Source: Nymphaea colorata (taxonomy: Eukaryota > Streptophyta > Magnoliopsida > Nymphaeales > Nymphaeaceae). From it: a stretch of 64,000 nt of DNA. The notes below the pieces were generated by a model. That model was not told where the DNA came from, made no database searches, and worked only from the letters and a program-made list of their open reading frames with translations. The DNA lies in contig NC_045144.1 in the NCBI RefSeq assembly GCF_008831285.2, forward strand, positions 5,602,575-5,666,574. The letters are read 5' to 3'. The position numbers and the translations under genes were made by a program. Positions 10,831-23,459 of this stretch are shown in pieces; position 1 is the first letter of the stretch; every line of letters begins with the position of its first letter.

Positions 10831-11893
10831 AAAATAAAAGGAAGTCTCCAATTTTTTTTATTTCATCCCAATAAATTGATGTATTTCCAAGAAGCAGCTA
10901 CTCTGTACAGACCGTGTCGTGCTACTGCACCTGCAGTGAGGCACCTTATATTTGTTCGGTTTTCTTCTATTGTAAAAGACATTTTGGTCAATTAACTTCT
11001 GTAAGCAGAGCCTAGAAGATCAAATGTGGACAGAATAGGTCCTGTGTGTCTGTGTGTGCAAGTTACTAAATATCAAACCACTTTGACAAAAACCAGACTT
11101 ACTAAAATAAAAGTGATTATGGATGTGTTTGTTATGCAATCTAACTTTATGGATATGATATGAAGAGTGATTTGATGAGGAACATATATTAGTTAGTCAT
11201 TTTTTTATTTTAATCATGTTTTTTAATAATAAAAAGGGAACGGCTGTTAAGGCATCCAAAATTTGCTGACGAGGGACCCTTCAGTGCCCAGGCCACATAT
11301 TACGCCTGCTACATGAGCAAAGCCCTTGGCCCCCATGTATGAAGACAATAACATGGGAAAGCCCGGGGTTAAGGAATACATTACTGTTTTCAGACCAGCA
11401 CTCTCTACGAGTGCCGTGTACATTTTGCCATAGGTAATCTAATGATCGGGGTTTTACGTTATATGTCGGTCGTAGTGTACTTGACGATCTCCAATCGCGT
11501 TATAGGCTGTATCATAAAATATGATCTTTTTGTTGGAACCTAAATCTTGGTCGAACCTCTCTTTTTTTCATTTTGGATTTTATGACCTCTTCATCATCTA
11601 GTCGTGCATTTTTTAAACTAGTGTTGAAGGAATGTTTTTTTGTTGAGAGGAGGTAATTCGGGCTGGATTTGCGCGTGGGAGATAGTTTTCACATTGGGGA
11701 AAGAAGATTTCTAATCATATTGTGTTGCGTCCTTTTTCTATTCGATGAGCACATCATATAAGCAAGTCTAAACGAGTTGAGCTCGAGCACTCACATGGTC
11801 TATCGAGTCTAGCTAGAGCTGACCTTGTCAAGTTTGAATCGAGCATGAGGCAAGCAAGATTTGAGTCGAGCTGAGCTCAAGTTTAACTAGCTC

Positions 11894-11947
11894 GAGTTTA
11901 ACTAGGCTTATGTATATTCCTAGTTTAACTAGGCTCATGTATATTCC
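11894..11947. repeat. Tandem duplication, 2 x 27 bp
   Basis: The unit containing GTTTAACTAGGCT and ending TGTATATTCC occurs at 11894-11920 and 11921-11947, within a region rich in GAGCTCGAG motifs. Confidence 0.85.
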
Positions 11948-12427
11948 TAGTTGTAGGGCCTTTAACTAGAAACCAGAATTTCTTTGTTCAAGTCTTCAAT
12001 TAATTTATAAATTTTAGCAAATATAAAACATACCTTTGTCTCTCTTTTATGAGGCATCAATCATCATCCTTGAAGCATTCAATTCTCCTTTGTTTCCTTG
12101 AGTTCTTTTTGTGAGAACAAATAGGTGAGAGACATGTGATCTTAAAAATTTAAAGCCAACATGACTACTACTTCCATGCTTTAGTTGCCTAGAAGCATGT
12201 GCAACTACCTTGTTATATTATATTAATACACTACAGCAGCATCGTGATCCTAATTTATATTATAGACTTCACTTCTTTGGTTGGAATGGTCAATACTAGC
12301 ATGGTCATTTGAAGGGGCATAGAATAGCTGGTCGAGCAAGTGGAGAGTGAAAAGGTCCATCTCTAATTCAATTCTCATTAGCACCACATCTATATGTCTG
12401 TAAGTGGTGGGACGGGACACAGTATCT

Positions 12428-12541
12428 AAATTGAAGGTTGTACTACTGCCATCACTAATACCAATGCATCTCCAGACCATAGATAAATTGAAGGTTGTAC
12501 TATTGCCATCACTAATGCCAATGCATCTCCAGACCATAGAT
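12428..12541. repeat. Tandem duplication, 2 x 57 bp
   Basis: The unit beginning AAATTGAAGGTTGTACTA and ending CCAGACCATAGAT lies at 12428-12484 and 12485-12541, with two or three differences. 57 is a multiple of three, so translated frames through it show an apparent 19-residue repeat, but no real gene is evident. Confidence 0.88.
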
Positions 12542-13144
12542 GCAGGGAGAATGGAGAGAATTTGGGCTCTTCTCCAGGTGGCAGGTCGTAATCCTCTTGC
12601 TTACATAAAATATTGGCATGGTTATCAGTTTTCACTTTAGAAATTAGAAACAATTCCTTGTCCACTGAAACTTCACCCTTTTAGAAAGTAGCTCCATTAA
12701 TGGAATCTTAAATAAACCTTCTTTAATATCATGTCAATCCAAAGAGGCTCCTTAGTGTTTTCTACTATTGTATGGCTTCAACCTTGGCTGGATCCGTGGT
12801 CAACAGAATGTCCACATTAATTGATGAACACCACAACAAATCAATCCAAATATTGATGAAAAAGTTCTGTTCATCAAACCCATTGATGCTGCTGGTGCAT
12901 ATGTCAACCAAAAAGCTATGAGAAGGCATTTGATGAAATTCAAACCTGAAATTAATCCTGTGAAAAACTTTGGCATTCTTCCATTGGCCCAACAGATCAT
13001 TGATTCTCGCAAAAGGATGACTACGTTTAGAATATGATGATTCTTGCAATTTCAATAATGTTTATTCAACCTACCTTTATTCTTAATGTTTCATTTCTTT
13101 TTCTGACTGGAGCGAGGATCGCTCCCCTCTCCCCTCCTTTTACC

Positions 13145-13325
13145 CAGAGGTGAAGCCAAGAATTTTTCCATGCAGGAACCGAACTATAGTTTAAAATTTT
13201 AACAGGTACTGAAATATAATTTTTCAATTTTTTTTATATAGGCTAAACTAAAAAATTTTAAATTTACATGTATATTTTTAAAAAACACATCGCGCCCCCT
13301 TCCCCTGCACGCAACACAAAACCTC
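13145..13325. repeat. Dispersed repeat of the GGTGAAGCC / GGCGGAGCC type
   Basis: This segment shares layout and short blocks with 27995-28165: a GAAGCCA/GGAGCCA start, a stretch of AAAATTTT-rich sequence, an ATTTACATGTA block, and a GCCCCC-rich end. The two are diverged members of one dispersed family of unknown class. Confidence 0.5.
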
Positions 13326-14426
13326 TCCTGCCTCCTACCCTCCTTTTACCTGTGGCTTGTGCAAGGTGTTCACATCCACTAGCCACCATCCCCTTAATAT
13401 TTCATCTGTAACTCAATTAGTAGCCTTTACTTTCATTTCAAATGCCATTTTCAGTTGAATATGGAGTCTATTGTCTGAACCATAACGACAATTTCTAATC
13501 TATGATTTTTTATATATTCACGATACAAAATTAATTCAAAGTTTTTTACTCATGCAAGCACTTGAATACCCTGGATTTTTTAGAAGCAAGGTTGAATCGA
13601 TGAAATGAGGTTTTGTTCAGATGAACAAGAATATGTTTAGATGGACAAGAATCATTTCTGCGTTTTTATCATTGCTTTCGTTTATGCTCAAATAGAAATA
13701 ATGACTGCTGAAATATAATAAGAGAATAATTAATGGAGTAGCAACCAAACGAGTTGGTGTGTGGTGTAACGAAACAAGACAGCCTTAATAGAAACAACTT
13801 AAACGAGTCAAGAACGACGCTGTATTGTCGAGTCGAAGCTCCAGCCTGTTCAATGGAGCTCGACGCTGTATTGTCCTGCTCTAGGTAAAGAAGATCAAAA
13901 CGTTTCACTTAGTTTAGTTGGTCATCGGAGAGAACAATGAAGTGAATGAACCGAAGAAGCGTGCCATCAGCAACCAATAAATTTCAGGTCCTATAGCCGA
14001 CATACAAAGATCAAAGTCACAAAAACTCAACTGAAGAATCTATATTAACTGCAAGAAGTACAGTTCTTGGCAAGAACTGTGCGACAACATGGAACCACTA
14101 CCAAACATATGAGAAATGAGAAACTCAAAAAAGGGAAGCGACTAAAAAAAGACAGCAGCAACCCTCCTGACCATAACCTACAATGCTTCAAGAACCGACA
14201 AAACAATGCTTCATCTTCCGGCATTAAAAGGTCCAACTCAAGGAGAAAGAAAAGAAAAAGAGATGTAGAAAAGAAGCATATAGGCAAACAGACGAGGACT
14301 GAAATTACAAGGTCCCAAATATCAAGAGCAAAATCCTTGATCTGGGTTGAAACCACCCTCCAGGGAACAGACCAGCCATGTTTCAATTTGAAATGATGAA
14401 TGAAGCGTTGCAATCAATCAGCCTTG

Positions 14427-17400
14427 TCAGTGCTGCACCATTTGAGCAGGAAAAATGTCAATATTAGCGAGAGAGAGAGAGAGAGAGGTTTCTGCATGTG
14501 AAGGATCAGTGAAATAAGAAGACCCACATAAAACCCAGATAACTGTAACCGTACTAAGAATATATACCAACTTCTAACCACAAGAGACTGGTCCCATTAC
14601 TGATTCTATTTATGGTAAATAACCAAGTAACGCATATAACACAATAGCAAAGTGGTAGGAGGATGCAAATTTTGCAAAGCTGAAAAGTTTGAACCAAGGA
14701 CATTAGAAAAACAAAAATAGAGCACGACGCAAAAAATTAATTACCTCAGCTTCAACTTTGACATCTTCAGCCTTGACACCATCTTCAGCTGCAAGGACAA
14801 ACCTCTGTACTGAGATATCAAGCATGTACAGAAAAACTTTTTTTTGTCTTTCGTTTCCTTTCTTTTCTTGAAGAGCTAGCTTCGAACGAAAAAGGTACAA
14901 GTTCATTTCAATTTTAAGGATTACCTCCATCTTCTGGAAGATCAGAAGTCCAAAGAGTAAGATTATCCCTCAGCAACTGCATGATCAAGGTACTGTCCTT
15001 ATAGGACTCCTCACTCAGGGTATCCAGCTCTGCAATTGCCTCATCAAATGCTTGTTTTGCCAGATGACAAGCTCTGCAGTTTGAATAATATTAGCCTCGG
15101 GACAAATAAAAAAAAAAAAACTATGCCAGAATCAGGATGTGCCTCTGATGATGAGGCCATGAGGGAGAAGTACATGTTCTCCAAAACAACACACAGAAAT
15201 AAGTTACCTCTCTGGAGAATTCATAATTTCATAGTGAAAAACTGAAAAATTGAGAGCAAGGCCAAGGCGAATTGGATGGGTCGAGGGAAGATCTGTCTTT
15301 GCAGTGTTTGATGCAGCCTGAAACAAATTTGAAGGCAGATTACCATGCATCCATTAAGCAAAACACAAGTTATTTCCTCTTACAGAAAATGCTACAAAAG
15401 GTCACTCAAAAGTAACAAGAAAAGCCACGACCACCTAGCCATGTGACCAACATAATGCCAACTGTGGCATCAACCACTTTTGAGCACTGCAAATTAATTG
15501 TTCAGAAACCGCATGATGGATACCTGATAAGCCTTAAGAGATTGATCAGCTGCTTCCTTCCTTTCTTGATCAGTCTTGAATTCCGCTAGATAACGATAGT
15601 AATCACCCTTCCTGCATTGATGAACAAAGTCATTCTCTGACTAAGCAAGGAAGAACTAGAGCAAGGTCTGGAAACTGTATGCACTTTGCAAAAGAGAAAT
15701 GGTCCAGAAAGTCGCAGAACAGCCAAACTTTCACCAATCAGTGAAATCAGTACAGACTACACAGAAGCTGTAGAGATCTTGCTCACAAAAAAAGAAAGGA
15801 ACCATAACAGTCCATAAATCAACTTAACACAGTCGACAATTATGTGACTTTTTGAACTACCAAGGTAAGAAAGATAAAGGGCAAAAACTGTATGCATTAT
15901 GCAGACGGGAACTGCTGTAGACAATCTCAATTACAGAACAATCTCACTTTACCAATCAGTACATACTAAGTACTAACCACTCCAATCTCACTCCTGAAGA
16001 AAAGAGAGAAGGCACAAGAGTAAAGTTGCTTAGGATAACAAGCATTGAACACAGTTCACGCAAGGAACTGAAGCAGAGCCCAGAAGATGAAAAGATGGAA
16101 AATGAGCAATTAGCTACAGCAATTCGAACATCCAATTTATTGTTACAAATAACGTTCACATATTTTTAACAGCAAGGTTTTTCTCTGGATTTTTTGGCAA
16201 AGTTGATTTTCTCAGGAAAATAAAAAAAATCTAAAAATTAGGTAAAAACAAAAGAAATGAGAAACTAATAAAAAAGACACTAAAAAACCACACAAATTGA
16301 TAAAAATAATGTTTAATGATGATAAATAGCTTCATTTAAGTTTAAATTTGAACTCTTCATGATGATATTGATATAAAAAACGAAAAAAGGGGACAAAAGC
16401 AGGATAAAAAAACACGATAAATATATTTCCACTTTTTTTTTTTCAAAAAACGTTTTTCTCATTTGCTCATTAATGTCGTGATATTTGTGACAATGGTTCA
16501 GATAGTGATGGATAACAAATTATTCACATATTTTCATTATTGCACTTTAACTGATATACCAATCTAAAAATGTACAAAAAACAAAATGGAAAGCAAAATT
16601 CTTACAACTCACATTTTGTAATAAAAGACTGTGGATTCCCCTGATCCAGATGATGGAATTAGATGCTCATCAAGGATGGTTAAGATATCGTTGCAAATCT
16701 TTGAGAGTTCTTCTTCAACCTTCTGTCGGTAGGTCTTAATGCGCTTAACATTCTGTTCATTTCCCTTTCCCTCTTCTTTTTGCTCTATAGATGACATGAT
16801 TCGCCATGAAGCTCGTCGTGCACCAATAACATTTTTGTAACCGACAGACAGCAGGTTCCTTTCCTCAACTGTCAATTCTAAATCCAGTTTAGCTAGCTTT
16901 TTCATAGACTCAACCATTTCTGCACAAACCATCATAAGAAAAGAATATCAGAAATCCAGTCCGGTCAACAAGATTTTATGGGATAAGAGAGAAAATTTTA
17001 TGTTCACATAAAGAAGTTCATACATAATTAAAACAAGAACTTGAAAAAAGCTATTATGACTGTCCATGCTCTGATTTTGGTGAGACAAAATGCACACACT
17101 TAATGAAACTAGTTAGGAAGCAAAGTAGAAAACCTCTGATAACTCTTGAATATTTATTGACAAGAAACATATGCCTAAAAATGTGAATATCTCTATGTGA
17201 CAGGCATGCTTACCAATTTGACAACGAACTATACAGAAGATGCTACATGCATTAAGTTGACTATATCTGTAAAATATGCAAGAGTTTACATCATTAAAAA
17301 AAAAATACAACAGAAGGCACATGGCACAATAATAAAAATGCAATCCTAGCACCATATGGTAAGATGTTTGCTTACAACAACAACCACATGAATGGACATT

Positions 17401-20400
17401 CATTTACAAACTTTTATATAAAGTTGCCTCAAGCATGCAAAGGACCACACTGTTTAATAAAAAGTAACCAATGCAATAAATGAAGCAGATTTTTGCCAGG
17501 GATAACTAACAAATAAAATGAATAAATAACCAATCAAACAGTAAAAACCTGAAAGATTCATTATTATGAAAACATGGTGTACTCCCAACCTATGCCAAAA
17601 ACCATAGTCATAATGACATGGGCCTGCCTTCAGGTGGGCCTGCTAATTTCAAACTTTGAACATGGGCCCTCACAAGGACGTAACGGTAGGTTCCTTCAAT
17701 AATCATGTAGCCGGAGGTATACATGCATGTGTCGACCAAGGATTGCTTGGGTCGCGTAGATGCATGAGAGCTGCCCTCCACGAGTTGCCCATCCTCTACA
17801 AGTGTGCTGTTCCGCTGAGGATTGGTGTGCCATTCTGCTGAGGATTGGCCACCTACAGTGTGGGTTGCCTAGCAAAGACCAAGGAGAATATCCCCTGGAC
17901 TGGCCAAGAACCCTTTGGAATTCGACAAAGATCAACGAAAAGTTCATCAGAGTTGGAAGACACAATGGAAGGAAGAGAGGGACTCGGTCAACAAAATATT
18001 ATGCCAGGCACAGCCCAAAATCGGTGTGGTACAAAGTTTAAAATTTTAAATAGAAAATGAAAATAATAAAGTAGGAATTCTAAAACCAAAAATCTAGATT
18101 TTGAATTTCAATTAGGTTGCTGAAATGGTGCACCAACATTTAAGGAATCCCTTTCGCGCACCATATTGCCCATTTGTTGGTTGCATTATTTCACCATTAA
18201 AACTGTCAACATAGCAAGCAAGAATATTGGGCATCTTTTAAATTTGGAAACTCTCAATTATAAAAATGAGTACATAGCCATATTTGCATTGTGTAGGGTC
18301 CATGCCATGGTGTTCCTCCTTCTCCTTCGTCTTCATCTACTTGGTATTTCTTTCCCAAATTAACTGATTGCACACGGCAAATATTGAAGTCCACTGAATT
18401 TTCTCCTTTTGGCTCTTGGTGTGAGACAAAATTATTAAATATTTTTGTCTTTATCCAGCAGCTTGATTTTAAATGAAGAGGAGATGCTCTCATCCATATT
18501 GGAAGAACTCTCTTATATGAGCTTCCTTTTAAAAAAGCAAACCATAACGGACGAAGTAACCACATCCCATAAAGTACCATCTCTATTGAGAACCCAATGT
18601 TTGTTTTGCCCTTCTTCCTATGTGAAATATCTTCTAAACTAGCATGTCCCATTTCTCTCAATTGGTGGCACAATACACAATTTGCCAAAGCCCACGAGTG
18701 TTGATTTTTATCCTTGTTGTCATTCTTTTCCTTTGCACATGTAACCAATTCTTGGACCTTCCAAATGAAAACTGAACTTTTGTGCCATAAGCATCTAGAC
18801 TTTGGATCTTCCCTCAAATCCAAATAGAGCTCCTCAATCAATTTTGGATCTGCACTACCAAGTGTAAATAATTCTGGAACCTCATAAGACCCAAACCTTA
18901 CATTTGAAATGGGTAGAAAGCAAATACGAGTGACTTGAGTGCTTTGTAGTTTGGTAACAGCCGGACCTTGCCAGCCAAGGGTGCATGGATAGGTGCAGAC
19001 CTAGGTGACCCTGCACCAATCCACCCCCCTTAATTTGGGTCTTGTACCCAAGACCCATGAAGATGGTCCATGGTCTGCCTGGATCCAAAGCTTGATAACA
19101 TACAGTTATGATTGGCAGTTGGCTTCAGCAGCATGCAGTGGGTGAGCAGCACAAGCCTATTATTTCCTACATACTCAATGGACTTGAAGGTGGGTACTGG
19201 TTGTGAGGAGTACTAATGCCTTGATAGCTAGCGCCACATGAATGCTTGTGATTGTAGCCTATGTATGTCACATGAGTGTGGGGTGCAGGTGCGGGGAGCA
19301 GGTGCGGGGTGCAGCAAATTTCAAAAAAACATGGGTGTGGGTGCAACAAGAGTGTGGGTATATATATATATATAAAATACAAAGTTATCCAAGATTCCAA
19401 AACCTGTATCATTCTATTTGCTCCATGTAATATATACTATGGAGTCTGATTTCAGATTTTACAATCTTACGCATAACATAAGTAGGCATTAAACAAGTAG
19501 CTGTCATATATCAATTTATAACTGCATAAATATACATCGTATATTACATATAACATATATAAGACTGATTAAAAAAACTGGTAATACATTTATAGAGCTT
19601 ATAAGCAGCACATGTATATGTATATATAACAAAATTGATTAATGATTTTATGCAATTTATACATAAAAAACCTGTTCCCAGATTAACAAAACTTTTAAAC
19701 AGCAAAAAGTTATGAGCAACATATAAATATCTAGTGTTAAACTGCAAAAATATGCAGTCAAATACTAAAAACAATATAACAACTGCAGATAAACAGACTT
19801 TAAAACAGAAGCATCATTTCTTAAAAAAAGGTCAAAAAGAGGACAAAATGGCATCGACATGGTTTGACCACACCAGATTCGTGTTGACGGCACACAATGC
19901 CATGTCGAAGGTGCACTTGCACCCGAACCCAAGTCATGTCGACTCGGGTGCTTTTGCTGTTTTGGTGAGTCTGTGTGACATAGCCCACATGTCTCATGGC
20001 GTCTTGTGCATGAAGTCAGTCCCAAGCAAGGTCAATATGGTGTTGGTTGCAGACATGATGCTGAGGTCCACTCGCTTGACTTTGACATTTGCAGAAATGA
20101 CAGCTTCGAAAGTTGGGATTCCTTTGATGGCATAAGGGTTATCTCCGGTGCTTCAACAGCCATGGATGTGCAAGCCAAAGTCCATGATCAGGAAGAGTGA
20201 GCTGGCACAACCAAGTCTCTACTGCACCGAAGATTGCAGCCCTCAAGGCCCTCCCTAGTCTTCTATTGTAGAACTGGCAAATTGTCATATAAGAAGGGCT
20301 TGGGCCCTTGTTCTTGGTGCTCATGTGCCCTTGATGGAGCTAGTCCAACTGGCTCCAATACTAACTGATGCAAACCTACCTTTGTAAGCCCACTAAAGTT

Positions 20401-23336
20401 CAAACCAGGATCCTTACAAGGACTCAGCGATAGGTCCCATCAATAAGCATGTAGCTAGAGGCATACGTGTGTGTGTCAGTTGAAAATTGCTTCAGACAAG
20501 TAGATGCTAGTGGCAGTACTGCCCTCCATGAGTTGTTTGTCATCTACACGTGCATCGTTCTACCGAGGATTAGGGTTGCCCAGCAAAGACCAAGGAGGAT
20601 ACTGGCTAGACTAGCCGGGACAATTTGGAATTCAACAGAGAGTCAGAGACCAATGGAAAGTTCATCTGAGTTGGAAGACACGCTAGAAGGAAGAGAGGGA
20701 CTCGATCATCAAAATACCATTCCGAGCATAGCCCAAAATGAGTGTCATACAAAGTTTAAATAGAAAATGAAAATAATAGGATGGGAATTATAAAACAGAA
20801 AATCTAAGGTTTGAATTTCAGTTAGGTTGCTGAAATGGCGCTTCAACGTTTGAGGAGTCTTGCTCACCATATTGCCTATATGTTGGTTGCATTAATTCAC
20901 CATTATAAACTCTTAACATAGCAGGCAAGAATATTGGGCATCTCTTAAATTTGGAAACTCCCAAATTTAAAACAGAATATATGGCCATATCTGCTTTTGA
21001 GTGGGGTCCACGGTGTTTCTCTTTCTCCTTCATCGTTATCCTCTTGGTATAACTTTCTCAAATTAAAAAATTCAGTTGCACAAGCCAATACCTTGAAGTC
21101 CACAGAACTCCCTTCTTTGGCTCCTTACGTAAGACAAAATCATTAAATATTTTTATCTTTATCCAACAGCTTGATTTTTAATGAAGAAGAGATACTCTCA
21201 TGCGTATTTGAAGCACTCTCTTGTATGAGTTTCCCTTTAGATAAGTCAGCAACAAGGGCTGAAGTAACTGCACCCCATAAAGCATAACCTTCCACTGCTT
21301 GTTTTGCCCTTCTTCCTTCATGAAATGACTTTTAAATATGCTTGTACCATTTCTCTCAATTGGTGGTCAGGTGGTGCAATGGGCAATTTGCTAAATCCCC
21401 CAATGTTGACTTTTGCCCTTTCTGTCATTCTTTTCCTTTGCACACGTAATCAATTATTGGGCCTTCAAGATGAAAAGCGAGTGCTTCTGCCATAAGCATC
21501 TAGGATTTAGATCTTCTCTCAAATCCAAATAGAGTTCCTCAACCAATTCTAGACCCACCACCAAGTGTAACAAAAATTTTGGATCCTCACAAAACCCAAG
21601 GTCCCAAACCTTAGATTTGAAATGTGGTGAAGGCAAGTACAAGTGACTTGAGTGCTTTATAGCTTGGTACTAGCCAGACCTTGCTGGCCATGGACCGGCC
21701 AAAGGTGCATGGATAGGTGCGAACCTAGGTGGGTCCACATCATATAGAGACAAGGATATTTTGAAAAATATTACAACAGTATTGCCAAAATAGAGGAGAA
21801 AATACCAAAATAATGCTATATTTTGAAAATAGAGTGAAAATCAATTTCTCTCTATGTAATCCAAATAAATTTACAATACTTTTTCCTTTTTAAAAAAAAT
21901 AAAAACCATTTTTTAAGGTACTCTGAAACTTTGCTTTCTGTTTTGTGTTTATTTTAACATCTTAACAACGATTTTGATTCTGGAACCTATCAATCTTTTG
22001 AATCTCCAACACATTCCTAAGACAAACAATTTCTCCAAAAAAAAAAAAAAACCACTCAGATAAAAGCCTGAAAAATAATGTCTCTGAAGACACCAATGAC
22101 AAACAAATAAGAGAAAATATTAACTGACCAGAAAAACAAGCATTCAGCTTCATCACCATGAAGAATCAAATACAGTCTTTTTTCCTCAGATTAAAATCAA
22201 ACCTTATCAAAGAGACATGAAAAATAACTAATGTAAAACAGTGACTGTATACTCGTAACAAATAAAATAACATAAAATGGTAATAACTAGAAAAACACAA
22301 GCATCCTTGTGTTCAAGAACAACAATTGGAACCAACTAATAACAACTAAATAAAGTCCTAAAAAAAAAAATTAATAAGAAGACGTGGTTTGCAATGGCCA
22401 GATGAAGAAATAAGAAATAAAAGGAAAAAGAACTCCCATTTTGTGAAAGAAAACAGGGTCGGACTAGTAAGAAAAGGCAACCGACTAAAAGTGGAATTCT
22501 TGTCTTAAGTATCGATAACAATAACAACGACTGCAAGAAAGAGGTACAAAGAAGTGACACCCATTTCCTCTATAACAAATCCTAATGCTATTCCAAAATC
22601 CTGTCCAAACCGTTATATGAAAATCTTCAACTATCCTCCGGTTTCCTTTTCGCAGCGATAAGGATTCAAAAAATTGCAGCGCCCAGGAAGCAGACTACGT
22701 TTATCCTTCCATTATGGAAATGGGAATAATCAAACCAAAGCACTTGAGAGAAGCTTGAGGTTGGCACGATACCAAAGAATAAAGACAGAAAAACCTTAAA
22801 ATACCATGAAAATCCTAAGCCTTTATAGTTGGATAAACAGATCGATGCAGAAAACTCTGATATTACCAGAAGATGTATTCAACCAGAGTATGCATTCTCA
22901 TCTCTTCCAGAATCTATCAAACACGATAAGAAAACAAGCCAAACCGAGCCCCGGCCTTTTACCGTCTATACACTTCTTACAGCCTTTCCCTTCTCAACAG
23001 ATCAATGGACATAACGCCGATAGATCGGAAAGAAATTTAACCAAAAAATCACGCAGGCAAAGAATGCATGCAGATCAATCGAGTATTTCAAATAAAACAA
23101 CACAGAGAATGATGAGGCTACAAGAATTCACAACGGTTTAAGAATACCACACAATCCAATGGAATAAAAATGGATACATTACAAGTACGCGTACAGATAA
23201 ACCACTCACAGATACAAACTAAACAACCAAAAGAAAAGCTAAAAGAAGATTTCAGAAACTTGCCTTCGTATCTTTCGGCTTGCTCCGCAAGCTTCGCCAT
23301 GTAAACATGGCTCTCTCTTTCCTTCTCGGTCGACAT
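14427..23336 (-). CDS. 14-3-3 protein, epsilon-like group, complete (seven exons)
   Basis: 14-3-3 proteins form dimers that bind phosphoserine motifs on enzymes, transporters and transcription factors in cytosol and nucleus. The coding exons, in transcription order, are 23264-23336, 16613-16919, 15524-15611, 15208-15317, 14925-15073, 14745-14788 and 14427-14432. They join in frame to 258 residues. Visible signatures are [21 protein letters not shown] (signature 1 and part of the binding groove), [21 protein letters not shown] and [21 protein letters not shown] (signature 2). The MSTEKERE start and the [16 protein letters not shown] stretch point to the epsilon group. All introns are GT-AG except the first, which uses GC. 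The last exon (only CAC TGA) is the least certain; without it the frame reads on into the intron. The first intron is 6344 bp and holds a mobile element. The gene appears functional. TATA box and ATG are about 115 bp apart. Confidence 0.93.
17614..19015 (-). repeat. Long direct repeat, left copy (putative 3' LTR)
   Basis: It starts TGACATGGGCC and ends near CCTGCA. Blocks shared with 20366-21739 include CAAGGACGTAAC/CAAGGACTCAGC, GCAAAGACCAAGGAG, TTGGAAGACAC, CTTTATCCAGCAGCTTGATT and GGTGCATGGATAGGTGC. A 195-codon minus-strand frame (18254-18841) is open here but broken in the other copy. Confidence 0.65.
19259..19983. repeat. Possible larger member of the CTATGTCAC-ended family
   Basis: The left end is CTATGTATGTCACATGAG followed by GTGCGGG-type repeats; the right end, reverse-complemented, is CTATGTCACACAGACTC followed by CACCCGAGTCGACATG. 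The end motif matches the MITEs at 2313, 2832 and 46672, but I find no 8-bp target duplication, so the borders are uncertain. It lies inside the interior of the LTR element in the 14-3-3 intron. Confidence 0.4.
20366..21739 (-). repeat. Long direct repeat, right copy (putative 5' LTR)
   Basis: It starts TGATGCAAACC two bases after the degenerate primer-binding site and ends near GGGTCCACA. It is collinear with 17614-19015 over its whole length, with many substitutions and small indels. Confidence 0.65.
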
Positions 23337-23450
23337 TGCTATCGCTCGCTCACACGGAGGGAGAGAGAGAAAAGAAGGCACCCGGTTATAAACACAGGAG
23401 AAACGGAGGGAAAACCCTACGCTGGATGTGACTGAGGGAGGGAAGCCCCA

Positions 23451-23459
23451 TATTTATAA
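23451..23459 (-). promoter_or_regulatory. TATA box of the 14-3-3 gene
   Basis: Plus TATTTATAA, i.e. TTATAAATA on the gene strand, lies about 115 bp before the ATG, which predicts a 5' UTR of roughly 80-90 bases. Between it and the ATG are a partial telo-box (AAACCCTA at 23413-23420) and a GA/CT-rich stretch at 23357-23377; both are common in leaders of highly expressed plant genes. Confidence 0.6.

Larger units (their letters stand above)
10850..14420. other. Intergenic region between amylase and 14-3-3
   Basis: The amylase 3' UTR probably ends within 10850-11010 (AATAAA at 10870). After that I see no gene. It holds a GAGCTCGAGC-type palindromic repeat (11770-11900), two tandem duplications (11894-11947, 12428-12541), a dispersed repeat (13145-13325) and possibly the 3' UTR of the 14-3-3 gene near 14100-14420. 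The minus-strand frame at 12765-13055 has no motif that I trust. Confidence 0.4.
17614..21739 (-). mobile_element. Old non-autonomous LTR element (LARD-like) in 14-3-3 intron 1
   Basis: Two direct repeats of about 1.4 kb (17614-19015 and 20366-21739) flank 1.35 kb. Read on the minus strand, a polypurine stretch (plus CCACCCCCCTTAA near 19021) lies just inside the 3' repeat, and a degenerate initiator-tRNA primer site (plus GGCTCCAATACTA, 20351-20363) lies just inside the 5' repeat. This is the arrangement of an LTR retrotransposon. No gag or pol is present between the repeats. The repeats differ clearly by eye (perhaps a fifth or more), so the insertion is old. The flanks TCATA(A) and TCATA are compatible with a decayed 5-bp target duplication. 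Minus-strand frames in the repeats (best 18254-18841) are of unknown meaning. Class assignment is inference. Confidence 0.6.

Noticed and set aside
12250-12665. Frames with an apparent internal 19-residue repeat
   Set aside because: The repeat is the 57-bp DNA duplication at 12428-12541; no other sign of coding on either strand.
12765-13055. Minus-strand frame ending with a DILLTTDPAKVE-like string, reminiscent of plant cytochrome P450 N-termini
   Set aside because: Only that short string fits; none of the flanking P450 motifs is present in either direction, and it may be chance.
14045-14413. Two overlapping frames of more than 100 codons on opposite strands
   Set aside because: They lie in the likely 3' UTR of the 14-3-3 gene and show no motif.
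19259-19983. Calling this a certain member of the MITE family
   Set aside because: The ends match the family, but no 8-bp target duplication could be found, so it is listed only as a possible repeat.
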